This document shows positions 54,012 to 64,000 of a DNA stretch of 64,000 bases, piece after piece (position 1 is the stretch's first letter; every line of letters begins with the position of its first letter). The position numbers were made by a program, and so were the translations under genes. Location of the stretch: contig NZ_GL385912.1 of NCBI RefSeq assembly GCF_000146285.1, positions 909,271 to 973,270 on the forward strand. Reading direction: 5' to 3'. Source of the stretch: Mobiluncus curtisii subsp. curtisii ATCC 35241 (GTDB lineage Bacteria; Actinomycetota; Actinomycetes; Actinomycetales; Actinomycetaceae). Below the pieces are notes generated by a model. The model did not search any database. It had not been told where the DNA came from and saw only the letters and a program-made list of their open reading frames with translations.

Positions 54012-55604
54012 GTGAAGTTGGTGAGTGACACAGCGAAGCGGGGGGTTCCCGTCCGGTTCTGTTTCCTGACGGGTGGCACGAAACCCCATGACGTAGTCAA
54101 TCTGGCTGATGGTTTGGATACCGCGATTGCGCCTTTTCTGACTACCGAGGAACAACTCGCCCGCAGCGGTCGGCAGGTTACGGATGACTACGACTGGGAG
54201 GCTGCGCTCGCGGAAATTCGTGCCGAAGAAAACGCCGATGAGCCCACCTCACCCGCAGAAACAGACTCGCCGACGGAACCGGACTGGTCCGCACCAACCA
54301 GTGAGTCTCCCCAGGACACCGCCTCTCCGGAAACACCCCAAGATGACGCACCGGCGGATACCCCCTCAGATCAGGCTCCCCGCCAGGAGGTTCGGGAAAT
54401 CCTGGTACCCATTGCTCCGGGAGTGGATCCGGAACGCGCCCGCAGGATTTTACGGTCGCGACTCAACGGTCCCCTCCCTGCCAAAACTGACTTGATTATG
54501 CAGACCTCCGGCTCCCAGACCGGCGACGGGCATTTGGTGGCAATTTCTGCCAGTGCCCTGGTGTCCTCTGCCCGTTCGACTCTGGCTGCCCTGGGCGGAC
54601 CGGGTCGCTGGATTCTGGCACTACCGACTCACCACGTGTCCGGGCTGCAGGTGCTGACTCGTTCGCTCATTTCCGGGACAAAACCCATCATTGTGGACAC
54701 TACCAACGGGTTTAAACCCGCCAGTTTGGTGCGCGCGGTTACCCGCGCTACCCAGAACTCCACCCTGCCGGTCTACCTGTCCCTGGTGCCCACTCAGGTA
54801 TCCAAGATTCTGGACGAGGGCGGAGACGCGGTCGACGCATTGGCAAAAGTGGACACCATCCTGGTGGGAGGAGCCGCGTTTACCCCATTCCTGGCAGACC
54901 GGGCGAAAGCCGTAGGCTGGCATGTGGTAGAGACTTACGGGATGACGGAAACCTGCGGGGGCTGCGTCTATGACGGGATTCCCCTGCTGGGCACCCAAGT
55001 TTCTACTGTCGGCGATACCGTGTGGGTTACCGGCACCTCCCTGATGGAAGGTTACGTAGAGAAACCACCAGTCGGCATGGATCCCGCAGAGGCCTCTCCG
55101 TGGATTCAAATGGGACCACGTCGCTGGTTTAAGACTTCCGACACCGGTCGGATGGAAGGTCCGCGTTTGATTATTCAGGGGCGCACCGATGATGTCATCA
55201 ACACCGGCGGGGTGAAAGTCCATGCTTCCGCGGTGGAACAGGCTTCTTTGAGTGTGACGGGGGTCGGTGAAGTGTGTGTGGTCGGGCTGCCCGATGCCCG
55301 CTGGGGTGAACTGGTCACCGCGGTGGTGGTACCCGGAGACGACCTCGATGTGGATTTGTTGGCTCCGATGCTGGGTTCTCCGGCGTCCTTGGGGGTTCTC
55401 GGAAAAGACGGAATGTCAGAGCCAGATTCTCTGGCGGCGCGGATTCGCACTGCTGTTACCGCGGAGCTTGGCGCTGCCCACGCGCCTCGTGTGGTGGTGG
55501 TAGTGCAGCATCTGCCCACCTTAGGACCGGGCAAGGTGGCTCGTCACGAAGTTGCCGAACTGGCGAAACGGGAACTTCGCACCGGTCGCGCCTGGGTGCG
55601 CTAA
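54012..55604 (+). CDS. menE: o-Succinylbenzoate-CoA ligase
   Basis: AMP-forming ligase that activates o-succinylbenzoate with CoA before MenB. The 530-residue protein has WILALPTHHVSGLQVLTRSL (A4-like), VETYGMTETCGG (A5), WFKTSDTGRM (A7-like), GRTDDVINTGGVKVHASAVE (A8) and a C-terminal LGPGKVARHE with the catalytic Lys. Two oddities: the phosphate loop reads TSGSQTGDGH (165-174), with an extra residue and no Lys compared with the usual TSG(S/T)TGxPK, and residues 71-125 are a Pro/Glu/Asp/Thr-rich insertion. The GTG start is the first of two close GTGs (54012 and 54021). Confidence 0.9.
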   Translation: MKLVSDTAKRGVPVRFCFLTGGTKPHDVVNLADGLDTAIAPFLTTEEQLARSGRQVTDDYDWEAALAEIRAEENADEPTSPAETDSPTEPDWSAPTSESPQDTASPETPQDDAPADTPSDQAPRQEVREILVPIAPGVDPERARRILRSRLNGPLPAKTDLIMQTSGSQTGDGHLVAISASALVSSARSTLAALGGPGRWILALPTHHVSGLQVLTRSLISGTKPIIVDTTNGFKPASLVRAVTRATQNSTLPVYLSLVPTQVSKILDEGGDAVDALAKVDTILVGGAAFTPFLADRAKAVGWHVVETYGMTETCGGCVYDGIPLLGTQVSTVGDTVWVTGTSLMEGYVEKPPVGMDPAEASPWIQMGPRRWFKTSDTGRMEGPRLIIQGRTDDVINTGGVKVHASAVEQASLSVTGVGEVCVVGLPDARWGELVTAVVVPGDDLDVDLLAPMLGSPASLGVLGKDGMSEPDSLAARIRTAVTAELGAAHAPRVVVVVQHLPTLGPGKVARHEVAELAKRELRTGRAWVR

Positions 55605-55635
55605 CCGAGCACCGCGGGACCGGGCGGGGGCGGGC

Positions 55636-56028
55636 TTAGGACTGCGCCCGGGGGCGTTGGAGGCGGTTTCGCACCAGCCCTGCTATGAGGTTGGGGATAA
55701 ACGCGAAACCGGCGTAGATGCCGGTGAACAGGAAAAATTCATCCCAGTAGATACTGAGGTTAGTGGCAGCGTGCATCGCCAGAAAGAAATGCGGAATAAA
55801 CAGTACCACCGGAGCGAGGAGCCACCACAGCGACCAGCCGTTGACGATTCCGTCTGCCACCCCGCATCCCAGTCCTAAAAGCGGTAACGCCAGGTAGAAA
55901 ATCAGCAAAATCCACCCCATACCGTCATCGCCTACAGACTTAAAAATAGGTTGGGTCACATAGGGCAAAGCCAGGAACAGCACGGCGTAAGCTGACCAGA
56001 TAATCCAGCGCGATTGGGGGTTAGACAT
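55636..56028 (-). CDS. Four-TM membrane protein, function unknown
   Basis: A 130-residue protein with about four membrane segments separated by short loops (including WIIWSAYAVLFLALPYVTQP and WWLLAPVVLFIPHFFLAM), and a basic C-terminus RNRLQRPRAQS. ATG at 56028 has AAAGGAG 9 nt upstream and is preferred to the longer frame at 56091. I do not recognise a family. It is convergent with menE. Confidence 0.75.
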   Translation of the reverse strand: MSNPQSRWIIWSAYAVLFLALPYVTQPIFKSVGDDGMGWILLIFYLALPLLGLGCGVADGIVNGWSLWWLLAPVVLFIPHFFLAMHAATNLSIYWDEFFLFTGIYAGFAFIPNLIAGLVRNRLQRPRAQS

Positions 56029-56171
56029 CTGCCACCACTCCTTTGTGAATGAAAACCATTTGATAACCATGATACCGGTCGCCCCCCACATTATTTATAC
56101 TATTTTTCCGTTGGCTATCTTCCAGGCATGTCCAGAAATCGACAAAGCAGGAAAGACCACGGGTTTTACGT

Positions 56172-56177
56172 TAAGAT
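56172..56177 (+). promoter_or_regulatory. -10 box for leaderless PLDc_N-like gene
   Basis: TAAGAT followed by 6 nt and the GTG at 56184. Confidence 0.45.
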
Positions 56178-56183
56178 GAAGCC

Positions 56184-56666
56184 GTGGTCAGAGTTTTGTT
56201 GTTTATCTTGTGGTTGGCGCTGGCTTTGTATGCGCTGATTGATTGCATTCGCACCCCGAAAGATAACCTGCCCGGCAAGATACCAAAAGTTTTGTGGATT
56301 ATGCTGATTTTGCTGATTAGCCCCATCGGGGCAATAGCGTGGATAATCGTGTCCCGCGTCGCCGCTGCCGAAGCCAAGGGTGGGGTGATTGAACCAAATA
56401 TCTGGTCCAGTGAGGAATCCGTGTCCCTCAGTTTCGGGCACAGACCTGCCACGGAACAGCCCAGCGCTCCTGACGATGATCCAGAATTCCTCGAGGAAGT
56501 CAGCCGGAAATTGCGTGAAAAACAGCGTGAAGAATACGAACGCAAGAAGCGGGAGAAAGAGGATGAGAAGCTCCAACCCCGCCCGGACAAAAATTCCGCC
56601 CCAGAGAATCCCACTGACCCACAAAATCCTCCGGACCCCGCGGACTCCCCGGACACGAAATCCTGA
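56184..56666 (+). CDS. Small membrane protein with phospholipase D nuclease N-terminal (PLDc_N) domain
   Basis: A 160-residue protein. Two membrane segments (about 3-19 and 36-56) with DCIRTPKDNLPGKIPKVLWI between them match the short PLDc_N module that begins cardiolipin synthases; no catalytic HKD domain follows. The second half is a charged coil (FLEEVSRKLREKQREEYERK, about 95-125) and a Pro/Asp tail. Function unknown. GTG start, probably leaderless. Confidence 0.8.
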   Translation: MVRVLLFILWLALALYALIDCIRTPKDNLPGKIPKVLWIMLILLISPIGAIAWIIVSRVAAAEAKGGVIEPNIWSSEESVSLSFGHRPATEQPSAPDDDPEFLEEVSRKLREKQREEYERKKREKEDEKLQPRPDKNSAPENPTDPQNPPDPADSPDTKS

Positions 56667-56812
56667 CATCCGGTCTCGTGCGCCTGCCCGCAGTCGCGCG
56701 CATTTGCTAATTGATAGCCCGCGCCCTGACTTCCTGCGCTAGCCAGCGGACCGCCAGATTTCGCATCGGGGAATCCCCCCCCCAAGCCCGGCAGAATCTG
56801 CAAGATTTACCG

Positions 56813-58222
56813 CTACTCCGCGGTTTTCGCGGACGGGTCGACCTTCTTGGCTTTCTCTTTTTCAGCCTTTTCCGCGGCTTGCTCCAAAGCCTCCTGGTTC
56901 AGCTCTTCCAGGGTGGCTTGCGCCCGCGCGCGTTCTTTTTCTGCCGCGTCCTGGATTTGTTCCTCACGCAGTCGCGTATCTATGCCTCGGGGTATCCCGG
57001 TGGTGTCGTCGACACCATCACCGTCACGGTCACGGAATTCACGGCTCGTCACCAGGGAGGTGGGGGCATCGGAAGGACGGAAGAACACATCAATCCATGC
57101 CGTGCGCGGGTCAGAATCCACGAAAATCGCTTTAAAGAACAGCGTCAGGGGCACTGCCAAAATCGCACCCAGCGGACCCATCACCGTGGACCAGACCATC
57201 AAAGATAGGAACGAAACAGTGGCGTTCAAGCCCACCGCGTTCCCGGCAATGCGGGGCTGCAAAATATTCAGGAACAGCAGCGACGCAACCATGTAACCGA
57301 TGAATACCCCAACGGCGGGCCACACTCCATCTAGCGCCAAAGCCAGCAGGATTGGGGGAATCATGGACAGAATGAATCCCACCGCGGGAATGTAGTTCGC
57401 GACGAAAGCGAGGATACCCCAGGTCCAGGGGGTCGGCACCCCAAACGCATAGAGAATTCCGACGTCCACCAGTGCTACTACGGCACCAAAAACGGTGGTC
57501 ATCAGGAAGTAGGTCCGCACCCGCAGGGAAAAGTTGCGCAGGGCGATGGCGAAACCGGGAGCATAGGATGCCAACTCGGCGGCGCGACGTCGCACCACCA
57601 CGGTGTCTCCGACCACGAAGATCGCCACCATGATGATAAAGAACAGGGTGGTTCCAGCCCCGCTAATCTGGTTAGCAAAGCCGGAGAGGTAGGAAAATAC
57701 CCGGTTTATGTCCACGTTCTTCCAGGAATCTAGCACGGCAGAAGTGTCGAAGCCACGCCGATCCAGCTGGTTGATGGCATGTTCATAGAGAGCCTGGAAC
57801 TTTGCGCCGTAGCGAGGCAGTTCAGTCACCATTGCGGTGATAGCAATCGCAATCAACCCCAGCATGATGAACAGGATGGCGAACAGCAGCACAATGTTAA
57901 CCAAAGCCGCCAACCCCACCGGCCAGCGATGGCGAATCAGCCATTCTGACGCCGGGCGCACCGCCAACGCCAGCGAAAATGCCAGGAAAGTCGGCATGAA
58001 CACCCCGGCTATCAGAGATAGCAGGAAAATTATCAGCGCGCTGGCTGCCAAAGCGAACGCGAAACGCATCCCGGTCGGCCAGGCCTCCAAACCGGATGCT
58101 TTCTGCTCGGCTGCTTTTGCCGCGTTAGCACGCTCCGCTTCCGCGCCGGCGCTGCCCCTATCACTGATTACACCAGGCTTTACCGCCTGCACCATCCCTT
58201 TTGCCTTATCAAGCATTCCCAT
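56813..58222 (-). CDS. AI-2E family transporter
   Basis: A 469-residue membrane protein of the AI-2E (UPF0118/TqsA-YtvI) family. It has about eight membrane segments, beginning near residue 55, and typical stretches such as FVANYIPAVGFILSMIPPIL and GNAVGLNATVSFLSLMVWST with VMGPLGAILAVPLTLFFKAI. The family includes exporters of autoinducer-2 and Na/H antiporters, so the substrate is open. An Ala/Glu/Lys-rich helical tail (about 420-469) is added. ATG at 58222 lies 7 nt after TAGGGT; the longer frame would run into the rpoC terminator. 56667-56812 holds no gene I can support. Confidence 0.9.
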   Translation of the reverse strand: MGMLDKAKGMVQAVKPGVISDRGSAGAEAERANAAKAAEQKASGLEAWPTGMRFAFALAASALIIFLLSLIAGVFMPTFLAFSLALAVRPASEWLIRHRWPVGLAALVNIVLLFAILFIMLGLIAIAITAMVTELPRYGAKFQALYEHAINQLDRRGFDTSAVLDSWKNVDINRVFSYLSGFANQISGAGTTLFFIIMVAIFVVGDTVVVRRRAAELASYAPGFAIALRNFSLRVRTYFLMTTVFGAVVALVDVGILYAFGVPTPWTWGILAFVANYIPAVGFILSMIPPILLALALDGVWPAVGVFIGYMVASLLFLNILQPRIAGNAVGLNATVSFLSLMVWSTVMGPLGAILAVPLTLFFKAIFVDSDPRTAWIDVFFRPSDAPTSLVTSREFRDRDGDGVDDTTGIPRGIDTRLREEQIQDAAEKERARAQATLEELNQEALEQAAEKAEKEKAKKVDPSAKTAE

Positions 58223-58229
58223 AGGAATA

Positions 58230-58235
58230 ACCCTA
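58230..58235 (-). promoter_or_regulatory. -10 box for leaderless AI-2E family transcript
   Basis: TAGGGT on the minus strand, 7 nt before the ATG at 58222. It lies just beyond the rpoC terminator. Confidence 0.45.
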
Positions 58236-58249
58236 CCAACCGAGCATTG

Positions 58250-58297
58250 AAAAACTGAAGTTCCCGGTCCGCCAGCGCAAACTGGTGAACCGGGAAC
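58250..58297 (-). terminator. Intrinsic terminator of rpoB-rpoC
   Basis: On the minus strand GTTCCCGGT pairs with ACCGGGAAC, with an inner CCAG/CTGG stem, followed by CTTCAGTTTTTC. It begins about 65 nt after the rpoC stop. Confidence 0.8.
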
Positions 58298-58361
58298 TCC
58301 CAAACTATTGAATTAAACCCGCTTCAACCCTGAAATCACGGCTGGTCGGGCAGCTTCGACC

Positions 58362-61300
58362 CTATCCCCACGGGTGTTCCAGGTCGACATCGTCATCGAA
58401 CAGTCCGAATCCGGTCGTGTCGCTGTAAGGCAACTGCGACATCAACACTTCGTGACCGCCCGCGGAAGGCTTGATTTCCACGCGACGGTAACGGCTCAGA
58501 CCGGTACCAGCCGGAATCAGCTTGCCCAGGATGACGTTTTCCTTCAGACCCGACAGCGGATCGTCGATGCCTTCCATTGCCGCGTTGGTCAGAACCTTCG
58601 TGGTTTCCTGGAAAGAAGCCGCGGACAGCCAGGAATCGGTAGCCAAGGACGCCTTGGTGATACCCATCAGTTCGGAACGCGCCGAAGCCGGCTGTTTGCC
58701 CTGTGTCACGACCCGCTTGTTTTCCTCGCGGAACTTCGCCTGGTCGATGAGCTGACCGGGCAGCAGCATGGTGTCGCCGGATTCCAGCACGGTCACGCGG
58801 CGCAGCATCTGTCGCACGATGACCTCGATGTGCTTGGCGTGAATGTCTACGCCCTGGCTGTGGTAGACCTGCTGTACTTCGTTGACCAGGGAACGCTGGG
58901 TTTCAGCTTGGCCTTTCACGCGCAGCAGCTTCTTCGGGTCGATGGGACCCTGGGTCAGGCGGTCGCCCACCTCCAGGTGATCGCCGTCGGAGACCAGCAG
59001 TGCCTGGCGGCGAGACACCTCGATGACCAGGTCTTCCTTGCCGTCGTCACGAGTGATGATGACCTCACGCGGACCGGACGGGTCGTCGTTTATCTTTACC
59101 CGACCGGCTGCCTCGGTGATGGTGGCTTCACCCTTGGGGGTCCGCGCTTCAAACAGCTCCTGCACACGCGGCAGACCCTGGGTAATATCGGCAGCCGAAG
59201 CCGCACCACCGGTGTGGAAGGTACGCATCGTCAGCTGCGTACCGGGCTCACCAATGGACTGCGCGGCAATAATACCGACGGCCTCGCCAATGTCCACGCG
59301 CTTGCCGGTAGCCAGAGACCGACCGTAGCAAGCCGCGCAGGTCCCCACCGGTGCGTCACAAGTCAGCACAGAACGTACCTTAATCTGGGTGATGCCGGCC
59401 TTGAGCAGCTTCTTAATCGCCACGTCACCGACATCCTGCCCGGCTTCCAGCACGACGTTTCCAGCTTCGTCTACCGCGTCAACTGCCAAAGTCCGCGCAA
59501 AAGCGGTGGTCTCGACCAGCTCGTCGGGTTCAATCTGACCATCCTCGTTGACGAAACCGATGGTAATGTTCAAGCCCTTGCGAGTCCCGCAGTCTTCCTC
59601 ACGGATGATGACATCCTGCGATACGTCCACCAGACGGCGGGTCAGGTACCCAGATTCGGCGGTACGCAAAGCCGTATCCGCCAGACCCTTACGCGCACCG
59701 TGGGTCGCGATGAAGTACTCCAACACGGACAGACCCTCGCGGTAGTTCGACTTAATCGGGCGCTCAATCAGGCGCTGCTTCGGGTCGGACACCAGACCGC
59801 GCATACCGGCAATCTGTTGAATCTGAGACCAGTTACCACGAGCCCCGGACTTCACCATGCGGTATACATTGTTGCGTTCGGGGAAGTTCTCGCGCATTTC
59901 CTCTGCCACTTCATTCGTGCAGGCTCGCCACAGGTCAATCAAGGCGCTGTAGCGTTCGTCCTCGGTGATGGCACCCAGGTCGTAGTCAGCTTGCACGTCA
60001 GAAGCGAGGTTTTCGTACTTTTCCAAAATGGCGGGCTTGGTCGCCGGCGGAACCACGTCCGTGAAGGAAATCGTGATTCCAGACCAGGTCGACCAGTGGA
60101 AACCGAAAGACTTGAGAGCATCCAGGGACACCTCAATATCGGCCTTTTTGTACAGCTCCGCCAAATCGTTGACGATTTTGCCGAGTTTCTTTTTCTCTAC
60201 CACGTAGTTGACGAACGGGTAATCGCGCGGCAGCGAGTCATTAAAGATGACGCGCCCCAGGGAGGTCTTCAGCTCGAAGCGTTCTCCCGGCTGCCACCCC
60301 TCCGGCATTTCCATATCCTCCGGAGGCAAGTCGCCCGGTTCCATGCGGATTACGCAGGTTTCCTGCAAAGCCAGGTCGCCATTGTCATAAGCCAGGCGGG
60401 CTTCGGCAGGGCTGGTGTAGTACTTCAGCACCCGGTTGCCGTCGGGGTCAAACCTCGGAGCATGAACCATTTCCGGATCTTCTTCCGAGGTCAGGTGGTA
60501 AATACCGATAATCATGTCCTGGGAGGGCATGGTCACCGGACGACCATCCGAAGGCTTCAAGATGTTGTTCGACGACAGCATCAGCACGCGCGCCTCAGCC
60601 TGGGCTTCTGCCGACAGCGGGACGTGGACTGCCATTTGGTCGCCGTCAAAGTCCGCGTTGAACGCGCCACAGACCAGCGGGTGCAGCTGAATAGCCTTGC
60701 CTTCCACCAGCAGCGGCTCGAAGGCCTGGATGCCCAAACGGTGCAGGGTAGGAGCACGGTTCAACAGCACCGGGTGGTTGGTAATAACCTCGTCCAAAAC
60801 GTCCCAAACCTGGGCGTTTTGCCGCTCTACCATCCGCTTGGCAGCCTTAACGTTCTTGGCTTCGCCGTTTTCCACCAAGACTTTCATCACGAAAGGCTTG
60901 AACAGTTCCAGGGCCATCGTCTTGGGCAAGCCACACTGGTGCAACTTCAACTGCGGACCAACCACGATAACGGAACGTCCGGAATAGTCCACGCGCTTAC
61001 CCAGCAGGTTCTGACGGAACCGCCCCTGCTTACCCTTGAGCATATCGGACAGGGACTTCAGCGGACGGTTACCCGGCCCGGTTACCGGACGTCCACGCCG
61101 ACCGTTGTCAAACAGGGCGTCCACGGCCTCTTGCAACATACGCTTCTCGTTGTTGACGATGATGTCCGGGGCCTTCAATTCCTGCAAACGACTCAAACGG
61201 TTGTTGCGGTTGATGACGCGGCGGTACAAATCATTGAGGTCAGAAGTCGCGAAGCGTCCACCGTCCAGCTGCACCATGGGGCGCAGGTCCGGGGGAATGA

Positions 61301-62255
61301 CCGGAATTGAATCCAGCACCATCGCCGACGCCGGCTTGCCGGTCTGGAGGAACGCATTAATGACTTTCAGGCGTTTCAGGGCGCGAGTTTTCTGTTGGCC
61401 AGTCTTGCTCTCCACGACCTCTTTCAGCGCTTCGGCTTCCGCTTCCAGGTCGAAAGACTCCAAGCGATCCTTTACCGCCTGCGCGCCCATACCGCCCTTG
61501 AAATAGGTGCCGTACAGGGCATACATTTCGCGATAGACCAGCTCGTTACCCTCCAGGTCGCCGACCTTCAGGCTCTTAAACCGATCCCAAACTTCGTCAT
61601 GCAGTTTCAGGTCAGACTCAGCCTGGTGGCGCAGCGCGCGCATTTCCTTTTCACCGTTGCGCTTGACCTTGTCGATTTCGGATTTCTCGGCGCCTTCCTT
61701 TTCCAACGCCGCCATATCCTGTTCCATCTTTTGAGCACGCTTTTCGATGTCCAGGTCGCGGTTCTTTTCGATTTGTCCACGAGCCAGGTCGGATTCCTTT
61801 TGCATATCTGCAAGGTCCTTGTGGCGTCGTTCCTCGTCAACGTCGGTAATCATGTACGCCGCGAAGTAAATGACCTTTTCCAGGTCTTTCGGCGCGATAT
61901 TCAGCAGGTAACCGAGCCGGGAGGGCACGCCCTTGAAGTACCAAATATGCGTGACAGGAGCAGCGAGCTTAATGTGACCCATCCGCTCGCGACGCACCTT
62001 GGAACGGGTGACTTCCACCCCACAGCGTTCGCAGACAATACCCTTGTAGCGGACGCGCTTGTACTTCCCGCAGGCGCATTCCCAGTCACGGGTCGGCCCG
62101 AAGATTCGTTCGTCGAACAAGCCTTCTTTCTCAGGCTTCAGCGTCCGGTAGTTGATGGTTTCCGGCTTCTTGACTTCGCCGTGGGACCAGCTGTTAATGT
62201 CGTCCTCGGTCGCCAGACCGATGTGCAACTTGTCAAACTTGTTTGCATCCAACAT
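58362..62255 (-). CDS. rpoC: DNA-directed RNA polymerase subunit beta'
   Basis: The catalytic large subunit of RNA polymerase. The 1297-residue product has the N-terminal zinc finger [20 protein letters not shown], the Mg-binding NADFDGDQ, the lid, bridge-helix and trigger-loop segments, and the second zinc-binding set ([24 protein letters not shown]). A charged insertion of the actinobacterial type lies around 140-200. It follows rpoB by 30 nt on the same strand. No unusual feature. Confidence 0.98.
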   Translation of the reverse strand: MLDANKFDKLHIGLATEDDINSWSHGEVKKPETINYRTLKPEKEGLFDERIFGPTRDWECACGKYKRVRYKGIVCERCGVEVTRSKVRRERMGHIKLAAPVTHIWYFKGVPSRLGYLLNIAPKDLEKVIYFAAYMITDVDEERRHKDLADMQKESDLARGQIEKNRDLDIEKRAQKMEQDMAALEKEGAEKSEIDKVKRNGEKEMRALRHQAESDLKLHDEVWDRFKSLKVGDLEGNELVYREMYALYGTYFKGGMGAQAVKDRLESFDLEAEAEALKEVVESKTGQQKTRALKRLKVINAFLQTGKPASAMVLDSIPVIPPDLRPMVQLDGGRFATSDLNDLYRRVINRNNRLSRLQELKAPDIIVNNEKRMLQEAVDALFDNGRRGRPVTGPGNRPLKSLSDMLKGKQGRFRQNLLGKRVDYSGRSVIVVGPQLKLHQCGLPKTMALELFKPFVMKVLVENGEAKNVKAAKRMVERQNAQVWDVLDEVITNHPVLLNRAPTLHRLGIQAFEPLLVEGKAIQLHPLVCGAFNADFDGDQMAVHVPLSAEAQAEARVLMLSSNNILKPSDGRPVTMPSQDMIIGIYHLTSEEDPEMVHAPRFDPDGNRVLKYYTSPAEARLAYDNGDLALQETCVIRMEPGDLPPEDMEMPEGWQPGERFELKTSLGRVIFNDSLPRDYPFVNYVVEKKKLGKIVNDLAELYKKADIEVSLDALKSFGFHWSTWSGITISFTDVVPPATKPAILEKYENLASDVQADYDLGAITEDERYSALIDLWRACTNEVAEEMRENFPERNNVYRMVKSGARGNWSQIQQIAGMRGLVSDPKQRLIERPIKSNYREGLSVLEYFIATHGARKGLADTALRTAESGYLTRRLVDVSQDVIIREEDCGTRKGLNITIGFVNEDGQIEPDELVETTAFARTLAVDAVDEAGNVVLEAGQDVGDVAIKKLLKAGITQIKVRSVLTCDAPVGTCAACYGRSLATGKRVDIGEAVGIIAAQSIGEPGTQLTMRTFHTGGAASAADITQGLPRVQELFEARTPKGEATITEAAGRVKINDDPSGPREVIITRDDGKEDLVIEVSRRQALLVSDGDHLEVGDRLTQGPIDPKKLLRVKGQAETQRSLVNEVQQVYHSQGVDIHAKHIEVIVRQMLRRVTVLESGDTMLLPGQLIDQAKFREENKRVVTQGKQPASARSELMGITKASLATDSWLSAASFQETTKVLTNAAMEGIDDPLSGLKENVILGKLIPAGTGLSRYRRVEIKPSAGGHEVLMSQLPYSDTTGFGLFDDDVDLEHPWG

Positions 62256-62285
62256 GTGTTTTCTTTCCTCTTCTTCCGGTCCGTC

Positions 62286-64000
62286 TTAGGCGTTCATGAA
62301 TTCGTCGGTCGTCAATAGACCGGGGGCGTTGGGTCGTTTGCCCAAGTCGAAGCCGAGACTGTTGGGTCCGCGGCTGGCTTCATCTTCATCATCGCGCAAG
62401 TCGATGGCGTTGCCGGCAGCATCCAGAGCCTCCACGTTCAGGCACAGCGAACGCATTTCCTGCATCAACACGCGGAAAGATTCCGGAATGCCCGGCTGGG
62501 GCAGGTCCTCGCCACGCACGATAGATTCGTAAACCCGCACGCGTCCTTGCACGTCATCGGATTTCACCGTCAGAAGTTCCTGGAGGGCATAGGCGGCGCC
62601 GTACGCTTCCATTGCCCACACCTCCATCTCACCGAAGCGCTGACCACCGAACTGGGCCTTACCACCCAAAGGCTGCTGGGTAATCATGGAGTAAGGACCG
62701 GTGGAACGGGCGTGAATCTTGTCATCGACCAAGTGGTGCAGTTTCAGCATGTACTTGTAGCCGATAGCAATCGGGTACGGGAAAGGTTCCCCGGAACGAC
62801 CGTCAAACAGCTTCGCTTTGCCCATTTCGTCGATGAGCGGACGATCGAAGTCCTCACGGACGCGGGTGTTGCGCAGCAGACCGGTAATCTCGTCAGCCTC
62901 GGCACCGTCGAACACGGGGGTCGCCACGTGCTGTCCCGGCTCGCAGACCTCCAGCGGGACCCGCTGTGCCCACTCTTCACCGGCCTTGCGGGCTTCACTG
63001 ACATCCCAGCCCTCGTGAGCCAACCAGCCCAAGTGGAACTCAAGTACCTGACCCAGGTTCATACGACCGGGCACACCCATCGGGTTCAAGATAATGTCTA
63101 CCGGGGTACCATCCTCGAGGAACGGCATGTCCTCAACCGGCAGAATCTTGGAGACACAGCCCTTGTTGCCGTGACGACCAGCCATCTTGTCGCCGACCGT
63201 CATCTTGCGACGCTGTGCGATAAAGACGCGAACCATGTGCTTTACGCCAGGTCCGAGCGCGGCGTCGTCGTCCTCATCGGTAAATTCCTTTACCCCGATG
63301 ACGATGCCGGATTCACCGTGGGGCACCCGCAGGGAAGTGTCACGCGCTTCCCGCGCCTTTTCACCCAGGATGGCACGCAGCAGGCGTTCCTCACTGGTCA
63401 GCTCGGTTTCACCCTTGGGGGTCACTTTACCGACCAGGATGTCACCCGCGTTGACCTCGGCACCGACGCGGATAATGCCGCGTTCGTCCAGGTCCTTGCG
63501 GGCAGCTTCGGAAACGTTGGGAATATCCCGCGTGATTTCTTCCTCGCCCAGTTTCGTGTCGCGCGCATCGATTTCGTGTTCCTCGATGTGAATCGAAGTC
63601 AGCAAGTCCTCAGAAACGACCCGCTGACTCAAGATAATGGCGTCCTCGTAGTTCAGCCCTTCCCAGGACATGTACGCCACCAGCAGGTTCTTGCCCAGAG
63701 CCATTTCTCCGCCGTCGGTAGCGGGACCGTCAGCCAGCACGTCTCCGGCTTCGACCCGGTCGCCTTCGTCAACGATAGCCTGCTGGTTATAGCAGTTGCC
63801 CTGGTTGGAACGCTTGAACTTTTCGAGCGTGTAGAGGCGGGTTTCGCCGTCATCTTCCTGGAGACGCACCAAATCGGCGCTGACCTCGGTGACGACACCG
63901 CCCTTCTTGGCAACGACCACATCGCCGGCGTCAATCGCGGCGCGTTTCTCGATACCGGTGCCCACCAGGGGAGCTTCAGTCTTTAGCAGCGGCACTGCCT
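62286..64000 (-). CDS. rpoB: DNA-directed RNA polymerase subunit beta, C-terminal half (cut by window edge)
   Basis: The open frame runs from the right edge to a stop at 62286 and gives the last 570 or so residues of RpoB. It includes [58 protein letters not shown], and [20 protein letters not shown]. The rifampicin-resistance region lies upstream, outside the window. Confidence 0.98.
   Translation of the reverse strand, partial: AVPLLKTEAPLVGTGIEKRAAIDAGDVVVAKKGGVVTEVSADLVRLQEDDGETRLYTLEKFKRSNQGNCYNQQAIVDEGDRVEAGDVLADGPATDGGEMALGKNLLVAYMSWEGLNYEDAIILSQRVVSEDLLTSIHIEEHEIDARDTKLGEEEITRDIPNVSEAARKDLDERGIIRVGAEVNAGDILVGKVTPKGETELTSEERLLRAILGEKAREARDTSLRVPHGESGIVIGVKEFTDEDDDAALGPGVKHMVRVFIAQRRKMTVGDKMAGRHGNKGCVSKILPVEDMPFLEDGTPVDIILNPMGVPGRMNLGQVLEFHLGWLAHEGWDVSEARKAGEEWAQRVPLEVCEPGQHVATPVFDGAEADEITGLLRNTRVREDFDRPLIDEMGKAKLFDGRSGEPFPYPIAIGYKYMLKLHHLVDDKIHARSTGPYSMITQQPLGGKAQFGGQRFGEMEVWAMEAYGAAYALQELLTVKSDDVQGRVRVYESIVRGEDLPQPGIPESFRVLMQEMRSLCLNVEALDAAGNAIDLRDDEDEASRGPNSLGFDLGKRPNAPGLLTTDEFMNA

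Noticed and set aside
58374-61310. Open frame of 978 codons on the plus strand opposite rpoC
   Set aside because: Antisense shadow of rpoC produced by high-GC codon bias; no ribosome site or family pattern.
62547-63986. Open frame of 479 codons on the plus strand opposite rpoB
   Set aside because: Antisense shadow of rpoB.

Overview
The window looks like a chromosomal segment of a high-GC Gram-positive bacterium of the Actinomycetaceae type; Mobiluncus or a close relative is my best guess. The grounds are the actinobacterial RpoC and RpoB, a complete fourteen-gene nuo operon beside menaquinone genes, many GTG starts, and many starts that look leaderless (a TANNNT box 6-7 nt before the start codon). 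The genus is inferred from the proteins; no database search was possible.

Layout. 1-485 is the N-terminal part of a C5 cytosine DNA methyltransferase, lower in GC than its neighbours. 672-1894 is rplA-rplK with a strong terminator. 2110-5200 holds two MFS exporters behind a tRNA-Tyr. 5292-5418 is the first of three copies of a 127-bp element with 18-bp terminal inverted repeats. 5453-13470 carries murB, a seven-TM protein with a Tyr/Gly/Pro-rich tail, adenosine deaminase, htpX, lepB and an SDR dehydrogenase, ending in a 104-bp tandem duplication. 13690-30998 (minus strand) is nuoA to nuoN plus a long-chain polyprenyl diphosphate synthase. 31008-35718 is the most accessory-looking part: a tandem structured intergenic motif, menF, the second 127-bp element, an AAA+/DUF4143 ATPase, a RelB/RelE toxin-antitoxin pair and the third 127-bp element. 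35719-58222 carries menG, lacZ, an HtrA protease, menD, a PP2C-FHA-FtsK/EccC-like trio, menC, a membrane protein, menB, a DUF3048 lipoprotein, menE, two small membrane proteins and an AI-2E family transporter. 58250 to the end is rpoC and the C-terminal half of rpoB.

How the genes work together. Complex I passes electrons from NADH to a quinone. The same window encodes MenF, MenD, MenC, MenE, MenB, MenG and a candidate side-chain prenyl synthase, so most of the menaquinone route surrounds the enzyme that uses it; MenA, a thioesterase and MenH are not visible. The PP2C, FHA and FtsK-like genes overlap and should be co-translated. The FtsK-like protein has the layout of a type VII secretion EccC/EssC ATPase, but its P-loop modules are degenerate.

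The best candidates for something undescribed are the 127-bp element family that brackets an ATPase plus toxin-antitoxin cassette, the EccC-like pseudo-ATPase with its phospho-signalling partners, and the tandem structured motif between nuoA and menF.
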